64,000 nucleotides of DNA, from positions 17,501-81,500 of the forward strand of contig VCJN01001772.1 of NCBI GenBank assembly GCA_006384855.1, in the 5' to 3' direction. The DNA comes from Tetraselmis striata. Its lineage: Eukaryota > Chlorophyta > Chlorodendrophyceae > Chlorodendrales > Chlorodendraceae. Numbering within the stretch: position 1 is the first letter of the stretch; each line of letters starts with the position of its first letter. Of the stretch, positions 57,301-64,000 are shown piece by piece. Position numbers and translations under genes: made by a program. The notes under the pieces are model-generated. The model ran no database searches. It saw only the letters and a program-made list of their open reading frames with translations, and was not told the origin of the DNA.

Positions 57301-57363
57301 GGGGGGGGGGGGGGGGGGGGAGAGAGAGAGAGAGATCGGGGGGGGGGGGGGGGGGGGGGGGGG
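57301..57363. repeat. Two long G runs split by (GA)n
   Basis: G20, then AGAGAGAGAGAGAGATC, then about 26 Gs. Confidence 0.9.
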
Positions 57364-58039
57364 CTCTCCGGGGTATTTCGTGCATGCTGAACAACAGACG
57401 GGACACATAACGGAATCTACGCGGGCACCGATTTGCTGGTGGAATAAATAATAAAAAGATCTGCGACTCCCCCCCCCCCCCCCCCCAACGAATATTTCTT
57501 ATTCGTTACGAGGACCGGCTCGCGACTACGACGAATGTATGGAAAATCGGATACGAGGAAATAGGTGCGGCGGCACCTATTTTTCTTCATCGGTCTTAGC
57601 GAGGCGGTTGTAGTGGGCTTCACTCACAGTGGGCTTTAACATATGCGCACTACAAACATAACTAATAACAACAACTATGACAGGTTGCCAGCAAAAGAGA
57701 GACATAAGCCTGAAACCAAAGTCGAGCAAGAGGCCAGGGAGCCAAGAACCAAGGGAGAGCCAAGGGAAGCACGAAGTCGCCAAGCTGCCATGAACCAAAG
57801 GGACCACCGCCCCGCCCGGGGTAGGCCATCAGCCGCGGCGAGCGAGGACGCTTGCAACCAATGACCCGGGTCATAGTAACACGCACGACGAGCAACGCGA
57901 CGCATGCGTAGGAGCACCATCACGTGCCGCGCGCGCGGCCGCGACCCCGCCAAGCAAGAACATTGTCTGCATGTGCCATGTTGATGAGCTGGGAGAGACT
58001 GCGGCGCCACGCAGACAAGAGCTGGCCGATTTTTTGGCA

Positions 58040-58066
58040 TGTGTGTGTGTGTGTGTGTGTCTGTGT

Positions 58067-58102
<36 letters not shown>
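58040..58102. repeat. (GT)n microsatellite
   Basis: About 60 bases of GT with two interruptions (TCTGTG, GTGGTG). Confidence 0.9.
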
Positions 58103-58103
<1 letters not shown>

Positions 58104-58145
58104 CTAGCTTTCGCGAGCTCCACCAAGAAAGCCTCAGCGTGCGGG

Positions 58146-58620
58146 CTAGCGAGCCGAACTCGGAAACGGCGAAAGGAACAAAGCGAAGCATGCCGGCGCC
58201 GTTTCAGACACCCTCGTCATACTTCTGGATTTTTTGGCGCTCTGCAGCCCGCGCAATGCAGTCGTTATATCCGAGCTTGACACGCCGAGGATAGGGACAA
58301 TGGTGATATCGACAGCAACCGTGTTCCCGCGGGTACCACCATACCCAAAAAGCCCAACATCGGCCGGACGGCCGTCGCTGCCCTTCGGAAGAAAAACAAG
58401 CACCGACTGGTCCGTGAGGATCTAGGCACCCACGTCCATGGCGGACTTCACGTCGTGGCAAACGTCGGAAAGGCCATGTGCCGCCCACTCGTGTGCGGCG
58501 TGATTGGAGTCGCCCCCATAGCAGCGTGCCACGCGATCAACGTACGCGACCGCCCAAGCTGAAGGAGTGAATTCCACGCCAACTTCCACAAAACGGGCCA
58601 GCATATCTTGTACAAAGAAG
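58146..58620 (-). mobile_element. Possible LINE-like C-terminal fragment
   Basis: On the minus strand, DMLARFVEVGVEFTPSAWA..HEWAAHGLSDVCHD is followed in frame, after a stop, by LPKGSDGRPADVGLFGYGG and NTVAVDITIVPIL. The GRPADV...VDITI pattern recurs downstream of reverse transcriptases in algal and protist non-LTR elements. No reverse transcriptase remains. It abuts the left end of F3. Confidence 0.4.
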
Positions 58621-59113
58621 GAGCAAAAAGCACAAGGGCAGGGCTCGCCAAGGGAGAGGACTTGGGCTCCAGGCTCCCAGCATGTCTCGTAATTCCACTG
58701 TAATGGCCCGTAATCGCGATTTTCCCAGGGAATGGGCTTGTAATCGCTGTATATATCGCGAAATCGCCACTTTTCTGCTAGGCTCGGTAGTCGCAATGAA
58801 GTCCCCGGCTGCCCGCGGTCCGGAATTCAAGGCTACCAGTAGCATGCCCCATCCCCACAGTACATTGTACCAACATCGCGGCTCGCGCGGCAGCCCGTAA
58901 CGTGTGGCACTTTCGCCACACTGTACTTTAACGCTGTATGTGTCAGACGCTCCGTGACGACACCGCAACGGCGGCCAACAGCCTCAAACCGCCGGCTGAA
59001 CATTGCTGCAAGTCCCGGGACTTTACCATGCATCGCAGCAGCCGGAGCGCCAGTGACTATCTCCTACCACAAACCCGCCCCTGCGAGCCGCCGGCGCCGA
59101 GTAGTGGTGTGCC

Positions 59114-59461
59114 ATGGGGCGTCACAACTCCAAGCGCCGTATGCCCGAGGGCAGGGAGGGCTGGACGCCTGCCAAGGGGACTTGGGAAACGGCGATAAAG
59201 AGAGTGCGGTGCGGCGTGTGTGGCTCGAAGACTCAATTCTACGACAATCATAGATGGACGGAGGCGTGCGCCGAGCCTCCGGACACCGCCGCGCCTGTCG
59301 CAGCCGGTGGTGATGGCGCCCCTGCTACACCGTACGCCCGTCACGCCTCTGCTCCGTCCGGACCCGGTCAGACCGAAATGCGGGGCGAGCCGGGTGATAC
59401 GTCGATGCTGTCGCCGCCGCAACCCCCCCTGCCTCTCTCTCCGCCGCTCCCGTCTCCCTGA
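59114..59461 (+). CDS. F3 first coding segment, zinc-finger-like
   Basis: It starts MGRHNSKRRMPEGREGWTPA and contains VRCGVCGSKTQFYDNHRWTE followed by AC, a C-x2-C...H...C cluster kept in F2 (LRCHACGALVSKTQFYDTHR) and partly in F1. It then becomes Pro/Ala/Ser-rich and meets a stop at 59461. The stop may be real damage or may be spliced out. Zinc-finger-like N termini are common in CACTA transposases; DNA binding is inferred. Confidence 0.5.
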   Translation: MGRHNSKRRMPEGREGWTPAKGTWETAIKRVRCGVCGSKTQFYDNHRWTEACAEPPDTAAPVAAGGDGAPATPYARHASAPSGPGQTEMRGEPGDTSMLSPPQPPLPLSPPLPSP

Positions 59462-59539
59462 AACGAATCAGCGAGCCCCGCACTACCCATCCGCGGGGAG
59501 GGGCGTTCAGTGTCGTCTGGTGGTGGCCTGGCAGCAAGC

Positions 59540-60004
59540 ATGGCAACGCAAGAGATGAATGCCGAGCTTCACGTGGGCACGGTCATAACCAAGGCGTTCG
59601 GGACGCGGGGGAGCTTTCTCGGCCAGGTAGCCCCCCCCCCCCCCCCCCCCCCCATGTTGCCCTCCCTGACGTCCCGTTTCTACACCTGCCATAGGCCCAC
59701 CGCCGCCATATGTGACAGCCACCCGTGTGTATCACCCAACGTACAGGTCGTCAGCTGGAGATGGGATAACGAGGACGCACACCCGGCGGATCGGGAGCTG
59801 TTGATGAAGGTGATTTACACCGACGGCGATGAGGAAGAGCTAACCGAGTCGGAGATACAACCGCTATACCTGACACTGGAGCAGCTGAGCGATTTCACTC
59901 GCAGGTTGCCTCAAGGCGCCATTGACGACCTACCGGCGGTGCGCCCCTTGCGCACCCACCGACGGTGCCTTCGGGGGGTGCTTGCCCGCGTTGTTGCCCC
60001 ATAG
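59540..60004 (+). CDS. F3 Tudor-like module, two exons
   Basis: The exon to 59626 ends HVGTVITKAFGTRGSFLGQ; the intron is 59627-59746 (GTAG + C-tract ... GTACAG). The second exon starts at 59747 with VVSWRWDNEDA, then LLMKVIYTDGDEEELTESEI. The G.V...F....F.G.V..W....YTDGDEEELTE.E pattern resembles the small Tudor-like beta barrels found in plant and algal chromatin proteins. If so, the element may carry its own chromatin-binding module. Frame joins are exact in F3. Confidence 0.55.
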   Translation: MATQEMNAELHVGTVITKAFGTRGSFLGQVAPPPPPPPMLPSLTSRFYTCHRPTAAICDSHPCVSPNVQVVSWRWDNEDAHPADRELLMKVIYTDGDEEELTESEIQPLYLTLEQLSDFTRRLPQGAIDDLPAVRPLRTHRRCLRGVLARVVAP

Positions 60005-60309
60005 TTTATGTATTGGAAAGAATATCGCACTGGCAAGGTGCAAACGATGATTTGCGGAAGATGGCGGTTAACCGCGCGTTGGTTTACATGCTTGCGCGCA
60101 TGTGCACCTGTCAGGAGATACCCGAACTTCTGGACGCCGACAGCGACGCCGATAGCGACGCCGAAGGCATTGTCGCGGGGGTTGTAGATGGCAACCCATC
60201 CGACGACAGCCGTGGCGACAGCGACGGTGAAGGAGACGCTGGCGCGAGGTATGACTAACTTCAGTACCGGGACCAACAGCGCTCGAGGGAAATACGACGA
60301 CGGGAAGAG

Positions 60310-60425
60310 GTGATCATGTGTCGTGTCGGACCCCCCCCCCCCCCCCCCCGCCCCCGCCCCCTCCCCATGTGTGGCGCCCACTAGTCCGTTGCTAACACGA
60401 GTTCCTCCACCCCGCTTCGCAACAG
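60310..60425 (+). other. F3 second intron with C-tract
   Basis: Donor AAGAG/GTGATC, a long C-tract at about 60330-60349, acceptor CGCAACAG. F2 has the same intron (about 39598-39697). Confidence 0.75.
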
Positions 60426-60945
60426 ACGCCGCCAGCTGTACACCGGTGCCGACGCCACCCTGATGGAGGCGGCGCTCAATCTCTGCGAGTTGAAGCTGAA
60501 GCACAACATAAAGACGGCGGCGTTCGAGAGGTTGTCAAAGCTGTTGAAGAAGCACGTGCTACCGAAGGACGGGTCAGAGCTTACCGAGACATGGTACCAG
60601 ATGGAGCAGTGCTTGAACGTCCCTGACATAAAGAAGTATTTCGTTCCCTGCTGCCCGCGCGACGAGCATCGGTACGGCCACTCCATGGATGGTGACTGGA
60701 GCTACGACGACCGCTGCCCTCGATGCAATCTGACGCGCTGGACACCCGAGTCACTGCGCCACCCCCGCCCCGCCACGCCTCAACCGCGCAAGTTTTACTA
60801 TGACTTCAACGTCTGTGAGGTGATGCGCCCCCGCCCCCTTCCGTTTGCCCCCACTCATTGGCCGCATTCTCAGCGCAAAGCTTCATTGACTTATTGTTGC
60901 TGTTTCACGAAACACGATGATGCAGGTGGTGGAGCAATTCTTTAG
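60426..60945 (+). CDS. F3 helical and Cys-rich segment
   Basis: It reads RRQLYTGADATLMEAALNLC then KTAAFERLSKLLKKHVLPKD and IKKYFVPCCPRDEHRYGHSM with DDRCPRCNLTRW. The CC...C..C cluster suggests a zinc-binding region. The order and frame agree with F2 (39697-40110). Family unknown on its own. Confidence 0.5.
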
Positions 60946-61731
60946 GGATGAGGAATGGGCTCTGCGCCGAGGCATATGCAGAGACCAATCTATCAATGGG
61001 TTTTGGAACTCTGAAGCGTGCAAGGCCATGGACGCTGCCACCAACGGGCAGTTTTCTCACAAAGACAACGGGGTGTATGATTTATGTGGAGATGGGGTGG
61101 AGCTGCACTATAGCAAAGCATATTCTTGCTGGAGATCTGGCATTAGGTTCGTACCGCATGGCTTTTGCATGCTGCGAGATATATGAGTATAATTCTAGTT
61201 GGTGGTCTTGACCTCCTGCAGTGTAATGTGGCCTGTTACTGCAGGTGTCAAGATATGCTGTCATCAAATCGGGGGGAGAAGCGCAACGGGAAGGTGCATC
61301 AGATAGATCATCATCCCAAGGCCCTTTGTCTTGAAGCACATTGACATATATGTGGAGGAGACACTCAAGGCAGTTGCCAAGACGCATAGCGCGGAGGGCG
61401 CAGTGAGCGTTCAAGATGTGTATGAGGTGACTGACAGCGATGGCAACAAGTCCAGAGCGCGCCGTGACTTGCAGCATCAGGTGTGCACCCACTGTCAACC
61501 TGAAGTGGGTATGCTGGCCTGCGGTTGGCTGCTGCCGGCATATAACACTGACCTGCACAATGTGGGATGGTGGACCACAGATATACATAGACGCCTTCTT
61601 TGCTGACATGCATGAACGCTTCAAGGCTATGAAGCGTGGTGGAGTTACATCGTGGCACGGCTGCTCCTACCGTCTACTACACAGTACAAGGGGCAAGGAC
61701 AAGAAAAACGGTATGAAGAAAAAAGGCATGC

Positions 61732-62142
61732 ATGGGTGAAGTGTATGCATGCAGATATCGTGTAGTTACTGCCATGGATGATGCTGATCATGCATGGGCG
61801 GAGGCGGCTTCGGGTGCAGGCAAGTACTACTTTGGAGCCTGCCGTCCAGACGCCCCTTACTGCAATGGCTTTACAGACGGCGTGCACATGGTGGTGATGG
61901 ATGCAGCGCAGGGAAAGACTGCCGATGATGACTACGAACCCATCATTGCCTACTGCGGGGATGCCCACCTGCAGATGTCTAGCGCAGATATGCGGTATCT
62001 GGCAAAGGAGGCCGGCGCAGGGCGCATCGTACCCACGATAGCCGGCACTTCGGGCCTGTCCCCATTTGTGCGCTGGCTGCTGTATATAAGCTATGTTGAC
62101 TTCTGGCCCATGCCGATAGCACATGCACTACTGCTGGGGTAG
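61732..62142 (+). CDS. F3 tnp2-like core segment
   Basis: It matches F2 41008-41410 in frame: GKYYFGACRPDAPYCNGF, PIIAYCGDAHLQMSSADMRY, YVDFWPMPIAHALL. A small deletion near 62139 (GCTGGGG for GTTGTTGGGG) ends the frame in a stop just before VVKDFWEYV. Confidence 0.55.
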   Translation: MGEVYACRYRVVTAMDDADHAWAEAASGAGKYYFGACRPDAPYCNGFTDGVHMVVMDAAQGKTADDDYEPIIAYCGDAHLQMSSADMRYLAKEAGAGRIVPTIAGTSGLSPFVRWLLYISYVDFWPMPIAHALLLG

Positions 62143-62540
62143 TCAAGGACTTTTGGGAGTATGTCGGCACCCTGAAGGTTAGTGAGCTTTCACATCGATG
62201 TTGCTGCTCGCCCGTGGTTCCTGCCGCAAGGGGCGTTGCCGATATGTGTGTGCCCTCACAGGATATGCGGCCCAAGATGAAGAAGATGGACAGGCGGATG
62301 GCGCTGGTCACTTGACTTTGTCAGGCCAGTCCGGCCGATGCTGCCGTCAGCCGGCACAAGCGGTCTGGTGTGTGCCAACTGGACATGCGAGGAATTCCTG
62401 CACTTCGCGGAGACTGTGGCAGTGCTGGTCCTTGGGTGAGGCCCCCTCGTTGCTATTGCTAGGAGTAACATAGCCCAGCTCCGCTATAGTGGGGTGCTGT
62501 GAACTGAGTACGTGATCTGCGCGGCAATTGCTGCAGGGAT

Positions 62541-62951
62541 ATGTTTGACAGCGCAGAGCATCAACACCTGGCAGTCATGTGGCATATGCGGCAAGGAGCG
62601 GTCATCCACTACTCGAGGGACTGCGAGGAGTGTGATGCTCCTGCTGACAGTGAGGAGTGCCGGCGTGTCAACGAGTATAAGAAGAAGCAGCGGGACGAGG
62701 GCTTCAACTGCTTGCTTACATATGCGCAGATGTGCATCATGCATTTGCTTGATGACATGATGAAACTGAACCTGCACAACATGGTCTGCCGAGTCAGAGC
62801 CCAGGAGGCGGCCGGGGGCAGCACTGCCCGCGACTCAGAGCTCTGGATGGAGCGCACCGTGCGCCCCCCACCCCTTTCCCTCATACGCAATGTGTCTAGG
62901 GTGCTTTCATACGAATACATGCCCTATGTCATATGCAAATGCGGGACGTGA
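62541..62951 (+). CDS. F3 DUF4218-like segment
   Basis: It contains LAVMWHMRQGAVIHYSRDCE, GFNCLLTYAQMCIMHLLDDM and MKLNLHNMVCRVRAQE, then ELWMERTVR. The ..L.LH..V.R...W.ER ending resembles the DUF4218 region that follows tnp2 in CACTA transposases. F2 keeps an in-frame counterpart in 41722-42120 with an insertion. Confidence 0.5.
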   Translation: MFDSAEHQHLAVMWHMRQGAVIHYSRDCEECDAPADSEECRRVNEYKKKQRDEGFNCLLTYAQMCIMHLLDDMMKLNLHNMVCRVRAQEAAGGSTARDSELWMERTVRPPPLSLIRNVSRVLSYEYMPYVICKCGT

Positions 62952-63477
62952 AGTGCGTGGCCAGAGGCAGTGGCACCACTGACACGGAGCGGGCCTACGG
63001 GCGGCATTTCGTACTGGAGGCACGCATCAAGTTCCTGCGTGAAGGACTGGACCCAGACTTCCCTAGCCTGCCTCTGTGTGGCACCCATGCTTTGTGGGAC
63101 AGTGGGAGGCCGCTGGCGCGGACGATGGGGTGGATTTGAGAGCACGGGACCGGGCTGCAGGGGCACGGCCGCGCAGGCAGGCACCTCAGGCGCCCCCGCC
63201 ACCTGGACGGACTGCGAGGTGGCGCTGGCTAAGTATTGCGAAGGAACTGGCACACTGGAGCCTGAGCCGGCCTGGAAGGAAGAATATGATGCAAGGGGGC
63301 TCGACCCCCATAAAATCAAGCGAACCCCCTCCCGGCCCCATGCCGCCCTCTATATACCTTCCAACATTGTTGGAATAGTAACGCAGGTCACAGGTCATAA
63401 TCTAAACGCAGCTTGTTCCGGGTATATACTCAATTTCGTACCACCATGTGAACTGTCTATTTAGCACATACCCTGCT

Positions 63478-63598
63478 GCGCGCTGGCGCCCCGTCGCCCC
63501 GTCCGCGGCGCGCTGGCGCCCCGCCGCCCCGGCCGCGGCGCGCTGGCGCCCCGCCGCCCCGGCCGCGGCGCGCTGGCGCCCCGCCGCCCCGACCTCGT
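63478..63598 (+). repeat. 30-bp minisatellite, F3 copy (4 units)
   Basis: Four units of CGCTGGCGCCCCGCCGCCCC plus GGCCGCGGCG, nearly identical. The frame gives four RWRPAAPAAA units, then LAKEMRFVKSTDRSRF. Confidence 0.9.
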
Positions 63599-63750
63599 TA
63601 GCAAAGGAAATGCGGTTTGTGAAATCGACGGACAGGAGTCGATTTCACTCTTAACTGCGGTCAAGAATGATTTAATCTGATTGTTGATTCTGATTAATGA
63701 GGTTGTTGCCACTACCCCGCAGGTACAACATGTATCACCAGTGCAAGATA

Positions 63751-64000
63751 CACTGTGAGATTCAGATGTGACATACAGGTGACGAAGCACTACTACTAGC
63801 GACTATTATTTATCCGTGAAGGCTGCTGCTGGTGGCGGCACGTCCATCCAGTTACGTGCGAGTACATCCGGCGTTATTGCCGGCGGGCGATAAATCCTTT
63901 TTGTCATCATTCTGGTAGTCGTACGAGCCCGGTAAAATGTTACATGGCACTGACGTACAAGGTACAAGGTTGTCCGTGCAGTACCGGGTAGTACGCGATA
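63751..64000. other. Window end, no gene seen
   Basis: Non-repetitive sequence after the F3 break; no ORF or motif recognised. Confidence 0.4.

Larger units (their letters stand above)
53835..57608. mobile_element. PIF/Harbinger DNA transposon, two genes
   Basis: The ends are about 50-bp inverted repeats: ACCGCCTTCGCTAAGACCG onward at 53835-53886, and its inverse at 57552-57608 ending GGTCTTAGCGAGGCGGT, both with GATGAAG and ACCTATTTTCCTCGTA-like parts. The right TIR has an extra small hairpin (GGTGCGGCGGCACC). Inside are a DDE transposase (plus) and a Myb/SANT-like gene (minus) tail-to-tail, the classic layout of the superfamily. Flanking TTA (left) and TTG (right) may be a decayed 3-bp target duplication. 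The genes show a few lesions. Confidence 0.85.
58667..63750 (+). mobile_element. CACTA-like element F3
   Basis: A copy of the F family with a decayed left end (CTCCAGGCTCCCAG in place of CACTAGCCTCCCAAG). It keeps the best N terminus, both introns with proper GT and AG, and the fullest minisatellite. It stops matching F1 and F2 near 63750, so lacks the C-terminal block. Confidence 0.7.

Noticed and set aside
1-64000. CRISPR arrays, bacterial operons, rRNA genes, phage genes
   Set aside because: No spaced identical short repeats, no Shine-Dalgarno-led operons and no rRNA-like stretches; introns and gene families are eukaryotic.

Overview
This looks like nuclear DNA of a green alga (Chlorophyta). 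The host genes are GC-rich and cut by short GT-AG introns. Three of the five host-like genes carry a TGTAA motif just past the stop, the usual chlorophyte poly(A) signal. One gene encodes a plastid-type Clp protease subunit, and the transposons resemble those of algae and plants. The window also holds many very long G/C homopolymers (up to about 35 bases).

Host genes: (i) a minus-strand AAAP/SLC38-type amino-acid transporter in at least seven exons (182-4713); (ii) a minus-strand MADS-box transcription factor in one exon (15610-16698); (iii) a small F-box-like ORF (25203-25622, minus); (iv) a plus-strand ClpR-like subunit in at least nine exons, without the catalytic Ser and His (29514-31622); and (v) a convergent four-exon GATA zinc-finger/AT-hook factor (32033-33878, minus). 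A weak possible gene lies near 26.0-26.9 kb.

Nearly everything else is mobile DNA, much of it nested. The 5.3-13 kb stretch holds an unclassified repeat (R, copy A) carrying a young TRIM, two LINE pieces (one with a perfect 15-bp target duplication) and a 1-kb element, E1. The 17.5-25 kb stretch holds R copy B, split by a hAT element with 12-bp TIRs and 8-bp target duplications, then an internally deleted CACTA-like element, F1. The 35.6-50.6 kb stretch is a four-level nest: old CACTA fragment F0, then CACTA F2 inside it, then a degraded Ty3/gypsy element at the F2 end, then E2 inside the gypsy element, with a small telomere-like insertion inside E2. The 53.8-57.6 kb stretch is a two-gene PIF/Harbinger element with about 50-bp TIRs. 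The 58.7-63.75 kb stretch is a third long CACTA-like copy, F3.

The CACTA-like family (F) is the most informative system. It encodes a zinc-finger-like N terminus, a split Tudor-like module, a tnp2-like core, a DUF4218-like region and a 10-residue tandem repeat encoded by a 30-bp minisatellite. Its introns, and some host introns, carry C-tracts just downstream of the 5' splice site. All identifications were made by eye from sequence; no database search was run.
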